Positions 8,223-16,941 of a stretch of 43,142 bases of DNA are shown here, piece by piece. Numbering within the stretch: the stretch's first letter is position 1; every line of letters starts with the position of its first letter. Both the position numbers and the translations under genes were made by a program. Origin of the DNA: JAMXLO01 sp035511435 (GTDB lineage Bacteria > Pseudomonadota > Alphaproteobacteria > Acetobacterales > Acetobacteraceae); NCBI GenBank assembly GCA_035511435.1, contig DATKFJ010000156.1, positions 1-43,142 of the forward strand, in the 5' to 3' direction. The notes under the pieces were generated by a model, which made no database searches, was not told where the DNA came from, and worked only from the letters and a program-made list of their open reading frames with translations.

Positions 8223-9803
8223 ATGAAGTCGATCAGCGCCCGGATCGGCGCGAGCCTGTTTGTCGCCGCGATGTTGGCTGCGCTACCGGCGTTCGCGACC
8301 GACCTGACCATCGGCCGGTCGACCGAACAGAACTCGCTGGATCCGCAGTTCTCCGACCTTGGCAACGACGTCGCCACCGCCGAGAACATGTTCGAAAGCC
8401 TGATCGAGTTCGATGCCAAGCTGCGCATCCATCCTAAGCTTGCAGTGTCGTGGAAACTGCTGGATCCGCTGACCTGGGAGATCAAGTTGCGTCCCGGCGT
8501 GAGCTTCCATGACGGCACGCCGTTCACCGGCGAAGACGTTGCATTTTCGCTGAAGCGCGCCCGCGACGTGCCGAACAGCCCTGGCCCGCTGTCCAGCTTC
8601 GTTCGACCGGTGAAGGAAACCGAGATCATCGACCCGCTGACGCTGCACATCCACACCGAGCAGCCGACGCCACTGCTGATGGACATGGTCGGGCGCATAT
8701 TCATCGTGCCGGCGAAGCTGGGGCCGTCGGTCACCAGCGAGGACTTCGCCGCCGGTCGCGCGATGATCGGCACCGGCGCGTATTGCTTCAAGCAGTCGAT
8801 CCCCGGCGATCGCGTGGTGATCGAGGCAAATCGCAACTACTGGGGCGCCAAGCCGACATTCGATACGGTCACCCTGAAATTTCTCGGTGACGCCGCGTCT
8901 CGCAGTGCCGCGCTGCTGTCGGGCGCCGTCGATGTTATCGAGCAGATTCCACCGTCCGACATTTCGCTGTTCCAGAATCGTCAGGACGTGTCGCTGTATT
9001 CCGTGACCTCCACGCGGCTGATCTATCTCGCGATGGACCAGGGGCGCGACGACAGTCCGTTCATCACGGATGCGGACGGCAAGCCGATGAAGGTGAACCC
9101 GCTGAAGGATCGTCGGGTGCGCCTGGCGCTGTCGAAGATGATCAATCGACAAGCTATCGTCGATCGTGTGGTTTCCGGCGCCGGCGAGGCGGCGGGACAG
9201 ATCGTACCGGAGGGTATGGGTGGCTACGATGCGTCGCTGCAACCGATGGCGTTCGATCCGGCGGGTGCGAAGAAGCTGCTGGTGGAAGCCGGGTATCCGA
9301 CCGGCTTCGGGCTGACGATACATGGTTCGTCCAACCGCTTCCCCAACGATTCGCAGTTGACCCAGGCGCTGGGACAGATGTTTTCGCGCGGCGGGTTGAA
9401 GGTGAACGGGGTGGAGGTGCTGCCGTACAACGTTTACGCCCCCGGCGCGACCGCGCGGAAATACAGCCTGTTCATCTTCAGCTATGGCAGCGTCGCCAGC
9501 AGTTCGCTGAACGGGCTGTCCGGTGTGCTGGCGAGCTATGACAAGGCCGCCGGCACCGGGTCGCTGAACCGCGCGCGTTATTCCAATCCGCAGTTCGACG
9601 CGATGTTGAAGCAGGCGGCTGCCGAATTCGATGAGACGAAGCGCAACCAGATGCTCGCGGATGCGACGCGCGTTGCGATGGATGATGCCGGTATTTTGCC
9701 GCTGTACTGGCAGAAGCTGTACTGGGCGGCGCGCAAGGGATATGTGGTGGATCCCGATCGCGGGGAGTCAACGTCTGCGCGGTTCGTGTCGTTGGCTCGG
9801 TGA
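8223..9803 (+). CDS. ABC-transporter substrate-binding protein, peptide/nickel type (SBP_bac_5)
   Basis: A 526-residue protein. ATG 8223 follows a GAGGT site and gives a clean signal peptide (MKSISARIGASLFVAAMLAA, cleavage after PAFA near residue 24). The mature part starts with LTIGRSTEQNSLDPQF and includes KLAVSWKLLDPLTWEIKLR, read in parts, and GVSFHDGTPFTGEDVAFSLK, which are hallmarks of the SBP_bac_5 family (DppA/OppA-like). Such proteins bind peptides, opines, nickel complexes or other small molecules in the periplasm. No permease or ATPase gene is nearby, so it is an orphan here and must use a transporter encoded elsewhere. The TauD-like dioxygenase and FAH-family genes downstream may act on whatever it delivers (inference). 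Confidence 0.92.
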   Translation: MKSISARIGASLFVAAMLAALPAFATDLTIGRSTEQNSLDPQFSDLGNDVATAENMFESLIEFDAKLRIHPKLAVSWKLLDPLTWEIKLRPGVSFHDGTPFTGEDVAFSLKRARDVPNSPGPLSSFVRPVKETEIIDPLTLHIHTEQPTPLLMDMVGRIFIVPAKLGPSVTSEDFAAGRAMIGTGAYCFKQSIPGDRVVIEANRNYWGAKPTFDTVTLKFLGDAASRSAALLSGAVDVIEQIPPSDISLFQNRQDVSLYSVTSTRLIYLAMDQGRDDSPFITDADGKPMKVNPLKDRRVRLALSKMINRQAIVDRVVSGAGEAAGQIVPEGMGGYDASLQPMAFDPAGAKKLLVEAGYPTGFGLTIHGSSNRFPNDSQLTQALGQMFSRGGLKVNGVEVLPYNVYAPGATARKYSLFIFSYGSVASSSLNGLSGVLASYDKAAGTGSLNRARYSNPQFDAMLKQAAAEFDETKRNQMLADATRVAMDDAGILPLYWQKLYWAARKGYVVDPDRGESTSARFVSLAR

Positions 9804-9811
9804 CAATGGGG

Positions 9812-9846
9812 GTGGCCGCTTCGTCGCTGCGCTGCTCGCGATGACA
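9812..9846. repeat. Dispersed intergenic repeat, copy 2
   Basis: On the minus strand it begins CTGTCATCGCGAGC and continues AGCGCAGCGACGAAGCGGCC. It is a half-length match to the GTCATTGCGAGC family, just after the binding-protein stop. Confidence 0.55.
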
Positions 9847-9938
9847 GGAGGGGGCGATGACAAAAGGGCGACGCGGCCTGGCATTTTCAGTTCGACCGAA
9901 TGGGCGTTACACTGGCGCACTGCTGACGGGAGAGACGC

Positions 9939-10856
9939 ATGCTGACCATTGAACCGACCGGTGCGGTACTCGGCGCTACGATCCGCGGCATCGATATCGC
10001 GCAACCCATCGACGAGAGCGACTTCAGCCGGATCCTGCATGCGCTGGGCCACCACGGCGTGCTGCGGTTTCCCGATCAGCAGCTCGACATGGGTACGCTG
10101 CGGCAGTTCTCTGAACGCTTCGGCGAAATCCAGGGGCCGAGTTCCGCGCCCGAAGTCGCGCGGGACCCCAACGCACATATCGGCACGCTGTCGAACCTGA
10201 AGGAGAACGGCAGTTATATCGGCTCGCCGGATGCCGGCCAGGATTGGCACACCGACATGTCGTATCGCGACGTGATGGGCTTCGTGAACGTGCTGTACGG
10301 CATTCGCATTCCGCGCCGGAACGGCTTGCCGCTGGGGGGCACCGAGTTCTCCAACATGCACGCAGCGTACGATGCGCTGCCGGGCGACATCAGGACCCGA
10401 CTTGCCGATGCGACCGCGACCCACAACTTCGAGAAGTTCTGGGAACACATGCGCCGCGACAAGGCCAGCACACGGCCACCGATGACAGACGAACAGAAGC
10501 GCCGCCGTCCACCCGTGGTGCATCCGCTGTTCCTGACGCATCCAATCACCGGCAGGAAGACGCTGTACTGCAACCCTGGCTACACCACGCGCATCAACGA
10601 ACTGTCGGAACATGACAGCGACAAGATGCTGGAGCACCTGTTTGCGCATCAGCTTGAACCACGCTTCCGCTACACCCACACCTGGACCGAGAACGACCTG
10701 CTGGTGTGGGACCACCTGGGCACCATCCATCGCGCGATCGCCGACTATGCGCCGGACGAAATCAGGCTGATGCGCCGCTGCCAGGTGATGGCGACGAAAG
10801 TGTTCGACCCCGAGTTCCTGCGCCCGGTGCGCGAACTTGCAACCGCGGAGGCATGA
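9939..10856 (+). CDS. TauD/TfdA-family Fe(II)/2-oxoglutarate-dependent dioxygenase
   Basis: A 305-residue protein. The iron triad is visible as H104-T-D106 in DWHTDMSY and distal H264 in GTIHRAIADY, with a following arginine near R276-R279 for the 2-oxoglutarate carboxylate. The N-terminal LGATIRGIDIAQP is the usual TauD/TfdA opening. Family members hydroxylate taurine, 2,4-D, sulfonates, carnitine precursors and similar compounds in the cytosol, releasing succinate and CO2. The start is preceded by GGGAGAG. The FAH-family gene begins 3 bp after its stop, so the two are almost certainly co-translated and probably act in sequence. The substrate cannot be named. Confidence 0.94.
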   Translation: MLTIEPTGAVLGATIRGIDIAQPIDESDFSRILHALGHHGVLRFPDQQLDMGTLRQFSERFGEIQGPSSAPEVARDPNAHIGTLSNLKENGSYIGSPDAGQDWHTDMSYRDVMGFVNVLYGIRIPRRNGLPLGGTEFSNMHAAYDALPGDIRTRLADATATHNFEKFWEHMRRDKASTRPPMTDEQKRRRPPVVHPLFLTHPITGRKTLYCNPGYTTRINELSEHDSDKMLEHLFAHQLEPRFRYTHTWTENDLLVWDHLGTIHRAIADYAPDEIRLMRRCQVMATKVFDPEFLRPVRELATAEA

Positions 10857-10859
10857 ACC

Positions 10860-11642
10860 ATGCGCTGGATCAGATTCACCACCGATAATCGCACCGCCTA
10901 TGGCTCGCTGAACGGCAACACGATCAGCGAGATCGGCGGCGAGCCGTGGGGCACGCACACGGCAACCGGCAAGACGCACAAGCTGGCCGACGTGAAGCTG
11001 GAAGTGCCGGTGATCCCGCGCACCTTCTACGCAGCCGGCATCAACTACGCCGCCCATATCCGCGAGATGGCGGAAAAGCGAGGTGTCGAGCCGGTGTTTC
11101 CGGAGAAGGCGGACATCGGCTACCGCGCCAACAACGCATTGGTCGCGCACGACGAGGAGGTGGTGATCCCGAAGGACGCGACCGAGAAGATCAACTATGA
11201 GGGCGAGCTGGTCGTGGTGATCGGCAAGCAGGCCAAGCACCTGTCGAAGGCCGATGCGATGTCCTGCATCTTCGGCTACACGATTGGCAACGACGTGAGC
11301 GAACGCACCTGGCAGCGCGGCGACCGTACCTTCTGGCGCGGCAAGAACACCGATACGTTCAAGCCGATGGGACCGTGGATCGACACCGACGTCGATATCG
11401 ATGCGATGCAGACGGTCGTTCGGGTGAACGGGAAGGACAGCCTGAAGTTCAAGACCAACGACATGATCTTCGACATTCCGACCTACATCGAAGCGATGAC
11501 GCGCTACCTGACGCTGTACCCGGGCGACGTGATCTGGATGGGCACTGATGGCACCTCACCCGATCTGAAGCACGGTGATGTAGTGGAGGTCGAGCTGACC
11601 GGACTTGGCGTACTGCGCAATCGATTTGCGCGCGAGAGCTGA
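10860..11642 (+). CDS. Fumarylacetoacetate hydrolase (FAH) family protein
   Basis: A 260-residue protein with the FAH-domain metal site: the KINYEGELVVVIGK strand carries the conserved glutamates, GYTIGNDVSERTWQ supplies the aspartate region, and KNTDTFKPMGPWI is the typical substrate loop. The C-terminal GDVIWMGTDGTSP followed by LKHGDVVEVELTGLG is also standard. Members include 2-keto-4-pentenoate hydratases, decarboxylases and acylpyruvases that cleave C-C bonds in catabolism. It follows the TauD-like dioxygenase by 3 bp. An oxygenase-then-hydrolase pair is a plausible degradation route; the product is unknown. Confidence 0.94.
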   Translation: MRWIRFTTDNRTAYGSLNGNTISEIGGEPWGTHTATGKTHKLADVKLEVPVIPRTFYAAGINYAAHIREMAEKRGVEPVFPEKADIGYRANNALVAHDEEVVIPKDATEKINYEGELVVVIGKQAKHLSKADAMSCIFGYTIGNDVSERTWQRGDRTFWRGKNTDTFKPMGPWIDTDVDIDAMQTVVRVNGKDSLKFKTNDMIFDIPTYIEAMTRYLTLYPGDVIWMGTDGTSPDLKHGDVVEVELTGLGVLRNRFARES

Positions 11643-11667
11643 GTTCCGCCCACTGCCGCTGCACCGC

Positions 11668-11806
11668 TGTCATTGCGATGAGCGAGGCCGCCATCGTGAT
11701 TGCAAGCAGTGCAGCGACGCGGCAATTCTGGACCAGTTGTGTGCGCCTGGCGTGATCGAGATGGCCGCGTTGCCGCGCTGCCTGCCGCGCTGCTTGCAAT
11801 GACAGG
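11668..11806. repeat. Dispersed intergenic repeat, copy 3 (paired as a ~135-bp imperfect palindrome)
   Basis: The left half runs from GTCATTGCGATGAGC to GCGACGCGGCAATTC. The right half, read in reverse, begins GTCATTGCAAGCAGC and continues with GCGCGGCAACGCGGCC. The two therefore form a large inverted repeat downstream of the FAH gene and could fold in RNA as a transcription-ending stem, although no T-run follows. Confidence 0.7.
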
Positions 11807-11848
11807 GCGTTCCCAATGACACAGCGTTCCCAATGACAGAGCCTGGCC
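11798..11848. repeat. 17-bp tandem repeat, three units
   Basis: The units at 11798-11814 (AATGACAGGGCGTTCCC), 11815-11831 and 11832-11848 are closely similar; the third is diverged at its end. The array starts with the ATGACAG edge of the palindromic repeat to its left and ends 4 bp before the antiporter ATG. Confidence 0.75.
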
Positions 11849-11852
11849 ACGC

Positions 11853-13610
11853 ATGCTGACCACTCTGGTCCTGCTGCTTGCCGCTGCCACGATCGCGGTG
11901 CCGCTGACACGACGTGCGGGCTTCGGCAGCGTACTCGGCTATCTTCTCGCCGGCATCGTCATTGGCCCCGGCGGACTGGGTCTGATCACCGACATCGATG
12001 CGATCTCCTCGATCGCCAGCCTGGGTGTGGTGATGTTGCTGTTCCTCATCGGATTGGAAGTGCGGCCGCAACGTCTGTGGGTGATGCGGCGTTCGGTGTT
12101 CGGCCTGGGCTCGGCGCAGGTCGTGATCAGCGGCGCGGCATTGGCGGTGCTTGCGCATGCGGCCGGTATCGCGTGGTCAGGCGCGATCGTACTTGGCGCG
12201 GGGCTTGCGATGTCGTCCACCGCCATCGTGCTGCCGATGCTGGGAGAGCGCAATCTGCTAGCGAGCCCTGCCGGGCGCGACACATTCGCCGTGCTATTGT
12301 TCCAGGACCTGGCCTTCATTCCGCTGGTCGCGCTGGTTCCGTTGCTCGCCGGCAGCAGCGTCCCCGACCATGTACCGTGGCATGACGTGGCACGGGCGGC
12401 GGCAGCCATCGCGATCATCCTGATCGGCGGCCGTTTCCTGATGCGGCCGTTGTTTCGCGCGATCGGTGGTGCGAAGACACCGGAGGTCTTCACCACGGTG
12501 GCGCTGCTGATAGTTGTGGGCACCGCGTTCATTGCCACCGAAGCGGGGCTGTCGCCGTCGCTGGGTGCCTTCATGGCCGGCGTGCTGCTGTCGGAATCGG
12601 AATATCGCCATGAACTGCAAGCGGACATCGCGCCATTCGAGGGCCTGCTTCTGGGTTTCTTCTTCATCTCTGTCGGCATGTCGGCCGATCTGCAGCTTGC
12701 CGTTACGCGGCCTGCGCTGATCGCCGAAGCCACGGCTTCGCTGCTGGTTGCCAAATCGGTCATCGCGTTTGTCCTGGGGCGCATCGCCGGGAAGGATACG
12801 CCGAATGCGCTGCGTTTCGGCCTCGCGTTGCCGCAAGCCAGCGAATTCAGCTTCGTGCTGTTCGGAGCGGCGGTTGCGGCCGGTGCGCTGGGGCACGGCG
12901 ACGCCGCGATTGCCACACTGGTGACCGCCGTTTCCATGGTCGCCACGCCGATCCTGTTTGCCGGCTGTGAGGCATTCGTGATTCCGCGCCTGATGAAGCG
13001 TGCGCCCGAACCGGCGTACGACACGATCGACGCGGAAGCCGCGCCGGTGATCATCTGCGGCTTCGGCCGGTTCGGTCAGATCATCGGCCGCGTGCTGCGC
13101 ATGTACGGCACTCCGTTTACCGCGCTGGAACGTGATCCCGGGCAGGTGGAAGTGGTCCGGCGCTTTGGCAACAAGGTCTACTTCGGCGACCCCACGCGCC
13201 CCGACATGTTGCGTGCGGCGGGTGCCGAGCAGGCGAAACTACTGGTTGTCGCACTGGATGATCCGGAAAGCGTGCTGCGAACGGTTGAAGTCGCCAAGCG
13301 CAATTTTCCGAATCTTGCCATTCTTGCGCGTGCGCGGAATCGTTGGTATGCGCATCTGCTGATGGATCGCGATGTGGATGGTCTGGTGCGTGACACGTTC
13401 TATTCGAGTCTGCATCTCGCGAAGGTGGCGCTTACGACTCTTGGCGTCGACGACGAGGCTGCGGAGCGCGCGGTGGTATTCTTCCGCGATCACGACGAGA
13501 AGGCGCTGCTGGAGACGCACGCGATATATCGCGATGAGGCACGGGTGCAGCAGAGTCAGCAGCAGGCTACGGACGAGCTGGCCAGCCTGTTCGAGGCGGA
13601 CAAACCATAG
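11853..13610 (+). CDS. CPA2-family monovalent cation:proton antiporter (KefB/KefC-like)
   Basis: A 585-residue inner-membrane protein. The first ~380 residues are a Na+/H+ exchanger domain with about 12 hydrophobic segments. It includes the GLEVRPQRLW loop after a LFLIGLEV helix, VLLFQDLAFIPL with the functional aspartate helix, and the GAFMAGVLL motif. A cytosolic RCK/TrkA-N domain follows: VIICGFGRFGQIIGRVL is the nucleotide-binding Rossmann motif, and FGDPTRPDMLRAAG is typical of Kef-type regulation. The C-terminal tail is Gln-rich. Family members exchange K+ (or Na+) for H+ in pH or electrophile stress. No KefF/KefG ancillary gene is adjacent. The start ATG lies directly after a tandem repeat. 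Confidence 0.94.
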   Translation: MLTTLVLLLAAATIAVPLTRRAGFGSVLGYLLAGIVIGPGGLGLITDIDAISSIASLGVVMLLFLIGLEVRPQRLWVMRRSVFGLGSAQVVISGAALAVLAHAAGIAWSGAIVLGAGLAMSSTAIVLPMLGERNLLASPAGRDTFAVLLFQDLAFIPLVALVPLLAGSSVPDHVPWHDVARAAAAIAIILIGGRFLMRPLFRAIGGAKTPEVFTTVALLIVVGTAFIATEAGLSPSLGAFMAGVLLSESEYRHELQADIAPFEGLLLGFFFISVGMSADLQLAVTRPALIAEATASLLVAKSVIAFVLGRIAGKDTPNALRFGLALPQASEFSFVLFGAAVAAGALGHGDAAIATLVTAVSMVATPILFAGCEAFVIPRLMKRAPEPAYDTIDAEAAPVIICGFGRFGQIIGRVLRMYGTPFTALERDPGQVEVVRRFGNKVYFGDPTRPDMLRAAGAEQAKLLVVALDDPESVLRTVEVAKRNFPNLAILARARNRWYAHLLMDRDVDGLVRDTFYSSLHLAKVALTTLGVDDEAAERAVVFFRDHDEKALLETHAIYRDEARVQQSQQQATDELASLFEADKP

Positions 13611-13639
13611 CGTCACAGCGCGGACCTGGTGTTCGCCTG

Positions 13640-13713
13640 GTGTCATTGCGCGCGGGCGGCCATGAGGCGGATCGCGACGGGCATGTGGAATTGCCGCGTT
13701 CGCGGGAATTACG
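13640..13713. repeat. Dispersed intergenic repeat, copy 4
   Basis: It reads GTCATTGCGCGCGGGCGGCC, then a GCGACGGGCATG middle and GGAATTGCCGCG. It is a degenerate member of the GTCATTGCGAGC family, located between the convergent antiporter and MFS genes, where both transcripts should end. Confidence 0.5.
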
Positions 13714-13743
13714 GCAGAAAATCTGCGTACGCGGCGGCGCGTG

Positions 13744-14934
13744 TCATTCTCGACGTGTCTCCGGCATCGCCAACCACACCACCAGCGTGCCAAGCAGCCC
13801 GATGAATGCGAGCACGATGAACGCCAGCGGCACGCCGAACGCATCGGCGATCCAGCCGCCCAGCGTGGTGCTCAACCCCGCGCCGAGAAACATGGCGAGG
13901 CCAAGCGCGCCCATGCACAGATTGAAATGCGATGTGCCGCGGGTGATGTCGGCGGCGAGGAGGGGAAACATCACGCCAAACACCGCGGCGCTGATGCCGC
14001 TGATCGCCTGTGCGCCGATCGGCAGCCATGCGCCGGGCAGCACCGCCAGCAGTACGGCGCGCAGCGGCAGCGCTGCCCAGCCCAGCAGCAGCACCGGACG
14101 CCGACCCATCGATGCGGCACTGCGTCCCACCCAGGGAGAGCACAGTGCGACCACACCCTGCGGCACGACGATGCAGGCTGCGATGATCATGTTGGCGAAA
14201 TCCCCCGAGCGCATGGTTATGGCGCCGCCGATCAACGGCAGCATCGCCGCGTTGGACAGGTGGAACAGCAGCACGCAGGCCGCGAATATCAGCAGGCGCC
14301 GATCGGTGAACAGTTGTCGCAGGCTCTGCCAATCAAACGGCTGGGACGTGGTCTGTCGTCTGGCATGTGGGCCGCGACCGATCGCGAGCAAGGACAGCAA
14401 CGCGGGAACGCACAGTGCGGCGGTCAGCAGGAATACCGCTCGGCTGGACAGATAAGCGCCGGTTCCACCCATCGCCGCCGCGGCCAGCCCGTTGCCGATC
14501 GAGGCGAAACGTGCGTTGCGTCCCAACCGTTCGCCCAATGCGGCGTGGCCGACGAGATGCAGGCTGATCGCCGCGATCGCCGGTGTCAGCACGCAGCTTG
14601 CGACAGCATGCAGCGACTGTGCGATAATCACCGGCAGTTCGGTTGGCCAGATCGCCAGCAACAGGGCGGCAGTGATCACGCCGAGCAGTGCGCCACCCGC
14701 GGCGACACGCTTGTTGCGGGCGGCATCCACCAATGCACCGGCGGGAAGCTGGCTGATCAGCGAGACGACCGTGCCGACGGTCAGTGCGAAGCCGATTTGT
14801 ATCTGGGTCCATTTGTGGGTTGTCAGATAGACGGCGACGAATGGGCCGAAGCCGGTCTGTACATCGGCAACGAAGAAATTCAGCAGGTCGAGGGCTCGCG
14901 GACCGCGCGCCGGAAGTGTGCCGTCGCGTGGCAT
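13744..14934 (-). CDS. MFS transporter (12-TM type)
   Basis: A 396-residue protein with about 12 hydrophobic helices and a charged central loop (IGRGPHARRQTTSQPFDW). The loop between helices 2 and 3 reads LPAGALVDAARNKR, a degenerate form of the MFS motif A (GxLxDrxGrr). The N-terminal ALDLLNFFVADVQTGFGPF resembles a group of small-molecule efflux carriers in alphaproteobacteria. ATG 14934 lies 3 bp after the stop of the PRC-barrel gene, so both are likely in one transcript. The substrate is unknown; export rather than import is only a guess from family resemblance. Confidence 0.9.
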   Translation of the reverse strand: MPRDGTLPARGPRALDLLNFFVADVQTGFGPFVAVYLTTHKWTQIQIGFALTVGTVVSLISQLPAGALVDAARNKRVAAGGALLGVITAALLLAIWPTELPVIIAQSLHAVASCVLTPAIAAISLHLVGHAALGERLGRNARFASIGNGLAAAAMGGTGAYLSSRAVFLLTAALCVPALLSLLAIGRGPHARRQTTSQPFDWQSLRQLFTDRRLLIFAACVLLFHLSNAAMLPLIGGAITMRSGDFANMIIAACIVVPQGVVALCSPWVGRSAASMGRRPVLLLGWAALPLRAVLLAVLPGAWLPIGAQAISGISAAVFGVMFPLLAADITRGTSHFNLCMGALGLAMFLGAGLSTTLGGWIADAFGVPLAFIVLAFIGLLGTLVVWLAMPETRRE

Positions 14935-14937
14935 GCG

Positions 14938-15861
14938 TCATTGCTTCGTCGGTGAAGTTTCGGTCGTAGGACTGGCGGCCGGCTTCGGCGACGCAATGAC
15001 GACAGGCGCCGGCTTTGTGACATCCTTGTATTCGGGTGCGGCCTTGATCTGATCGGGTGTCAGATCGAGCGTGATGGGATGCGCGGCATCGCCTGGCGCG
15101 AAGTGCAGCGTGCTCCACTGCACGGCGATCGTGCGGCTGCCGACTCCCATGAAACCTCCGAAGTCGATGACCGCGGCTTGCGGCTCGCCGTCCCAGCCGA
15201 CCAGCACGTCGACCAGCCGGCCGACATCCTTGCCTTCGGGGCCCGCGACGTTGTGTCCGAGGATTGCCAATGCCTCTTCGGGTGGCACGTGCTGCACGTT
15301 GCTGGTTGGCGGCGGGGGTTTTGCGGGCGTTGTGGGGTTGGCAGACGCCGCTGGTGCAGACGCCGCTGGTCCAGTCGGCGCTGGTTCAGACGGCGGGGGG
15401 TTGTCAGACGCAGCTGGTGCAGTCGGGGTGGGGTTGTCAGACGCTGCTGGTGCAGTCGGCGTGGGGCTGGCAGACGCTGCTGGTGCAGCCGGCGTGGGGT
15501 TGTCAGACGCTGCTGGTTCAGACGGCGTCGGGTTGGCAGGCGCTGCTGGTGCAGCCGGCGTGGGGTTGGCAGACGCCGCTGGTTCAGACGGCGTGGGATT
15601 GGCAGACGCTGCTGGTGCAGACGATGTGGGGTTGGCAGACGCTGCTGGCGCAGCCGGCGTGGGGTTGTCAGACGCTGCTGGTGCAGATGGCGTGGGGTTG
15701 TCAGATGTCGCCGGACCAGTTGGTGTGGGGTTGTTAGACGCTGCTGGCGCAGCCGGCGTGGGGTTGTCAGATGTTGCTGGTGCAGACCGCGGTTCGGGCG
15801 CTGCCGCTGTCAGCAGCAACGCGATGCAGGCAATGATGGTTCCGTTGTGGTGGGACGGCAT
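14938..15861 (-). CDS. Secreted PRC-barrel protein with Pro/Ala/Ser-rich 11-residue repeats
   Basis: A 307-residue protein. Residues 1 to about 25 form a signal peptide (MPSHHNGTIIACIALLLTAAA). Residues 27-158 are twelve copies of an 11-residue unit, consensus APAASDNPTPx, followed by a degenerate Pro/Ala-rich linker to about residue 185. A single PRC-barrel-like domain follows: ILGHNVAGPEGKDVGRLVDV, then QAAVIDFGGFMGVGSRTIAV. The tail is again Pro/Lys-rich. In alphaproteobacteria such PRC-barrel proteins are usually small secreted or membrane-associated proteins of unknown role. The repeat part probably forms an extended, flexible spacer and may vary in copy number. The MFS gene begins 3 bp downstream. 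Confidence 0.88.
   Translation of the reverse strand: MPSHHNGTIIACIALLLTAAAPEPRSAPATSDNPTPAAPAASNNPTPTGPATSDNPTPSAPAASDNPTPAAPAASANPTSSAPAASANPTPSEPAASANPTPAAPAAPANPTPSEPAASDNPTPAAPAASASPTPTAPAASDNPTPTAPAASDNPPPSEPAPTGPAASAPAASANPTTPAKPPPPTSNVQHVPPEEALAILGHNVAGPEGKDVGRLVDVLVGWDGEPQAAVIDFGGFMGVGSRTIAVQWSTLHFAPGDAAHPITLDLTPDQIKAAPEYKDVTKPAPVVIASPKPAASPTTETSPTKQ
15388..15783 (-). repeat. In-frame 33-bp coding minisatellite, 12 units
   Basis: Twelve consecutive 33-bp units encode the 11-residue repeat of the PRC-barrel protein. Units differ at the first position (A/E/G), in the SDN/SAN/SNN step, and at the last residue (A/S/T). Because 33 is divisible by 3 and the unit has no stop in several frames, long spurious frames appear on the opposite strand across this array. 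Confidence 0.93.
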
Positions 15862-15932
15862 GCGTTCCCTCTCCTGGTCGGCAGGTCGGGGCTGGATGCA
15901 CCACTATCAAGTGGTGGCACGCGCCCCATTCT

Positions 15933-16856
15933 TCATATTCTGTTGGGGTTGAGCAGTGACTGCGGCATCGGGGCGGCCTTGATGGATGCCAACAGGATGC
16001 CGGCGGCGATCATTGCAATTCCGATTGCATGGTAGACGTAGAACGTCTCACCGAGAAACAGCACCGCGAGAACGCTGCCGAACACCGGCATAAGATGCCA
16101 GGACTGCCCCGCTCGTCCGGCGCCGATCAGTTCGATGCCGCGATTGAAGAACAGGTAGGCGATGAATGACGGGAACACCGCGATGTACGCCATGGCGAGC
16201 CAGACCGTCGGGCCGCCCTCGATCCGACCGCCCTGCAGCGTTTCCCACACGTAGAACGGCAGGATCATCATCGAGCCGAGGCCCATGGCGGCGACCAGAA
16301 AGCTCAGTGGATGCGTCATGGGGCGGCGGCGGAACATTGCAGCATAGATGCCGTAGATCGCGATCGCCGCGAGCACCCAGACATCGCCGACATTGAATGA
16401 CAGATGCAGCAGTGTATCAAGCGAGCCGTGCGCGGCGATGATTGCGACGCCGATCAGCGAGAGCAGCACGCCGGCTGATTGACGCAGCGTCGGCCGGTCG
16501 CCGAACAGCGCGAATGCCCAGAGCAGAATGATCAGCGGACCCGCCGATTGCAGCAGCAGCACGTTGAGCGCCGTCGTGGTGGTGAGGCCGATGTATGCCA
16601 GCGTGTTGTAGATTGCGATGCCGGTTGCGGACAGCAGGAGCATCAGGCGCCAATGGCGCAGCAGAATCGGCGCGTCCTGTTCCAGATAGCGCCAGGCAAA
16701 CCCGATCGCGACAAGAAATGCACCGGTCCAACGCCAATAAGCCAGCGCGATCGGTGGCACGTGTCCCGCGAGGCTTCGGCCCAGCACAATGTTGCCGGCC
16801 CAGAACAGGTTGGCGAGTACCAGAAGGGTCCAGGCTGAATTCCACAGGCGCGTCAT
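15933..16856 (-). CDS. EamA/DMT-family permease
   Basis: A 307-residue protein with ten predicted hydrophobic helices in two EamA halves. The first half starts TLLVLANLFWAGNIVLGRSL and contains PPIALAYWRW, the usual DMT opening. The second half starts near GDVWVLAAIAIYGIYAA and contains SFIAYLFFNRGIELIGAGRA. ATG 16856 is preceded by GGAAGAG and removes a 12-residue N-terminal extension of the open frame. Members of this family mostly export amino acids and related metabolites. It sits directly after gamma-glutamyltransferase and an S9 peptidase on the same strand, so amino-acid or dipeptide overflow export is a reasonable but unproven role. Confidence 0.92.
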   Translation of the reverse strand: MTRLWNSAWTLLVLANLFWAGNIVLGRSLAGHVPPIALAYWRWTGAFLVAIGFAWRYLEQDAPILLRHWRLMLLLSATGIAIYNTLAYIGLTTTTALNVLLLQSAGPLIILLWAFALFGDRPTLRQSAGVLLSLIGVAIIAAHGSLDTLLHLSFNVGDVWVLAAIAIYGIYAAMFRRRPMTHPLSFLVAAMGLGSMMILPFYVWETLQGGRIEGGPTVWLAMAYIAVFPSFIAYLFFNRGIELIGAGRAGQSWHLMPVFGSVLAVLFLGETFYVYHAIGIAMIAAGILLASIKAAPMPQSLLNPNRI

Positions 16857-16941
16857 CGCGTTACTCTTCCGGGCGGCCGATTGGGCCGCCACCGCCGACC
16901 GGGATGGGCGGCGCGGCCGTGCATGCCGCGATGATGGTGGT

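Noticed and set aside
9768..11240. 490-residue minus-strand frame
   Set aside because: It is antisense to the TauD-like dioxygenase and FAH-family genes; both real genes have complete active sites.
15388..15783. Regular repeats considered as a CRISPR array
   Set aside because: There are no unique spacers; the repeats are contiguous, in frame, and encode a Pro/Ala-rich spacer.
15071..16035. Gly/Ala- and Arg/Cys-rich plus-strand frames over the minisatellite
   Set aside because: They arise from the stop-free 33-bp repeat read on the other strand. Only the minus frame has a signal peptide and a PRC-barrel domain.
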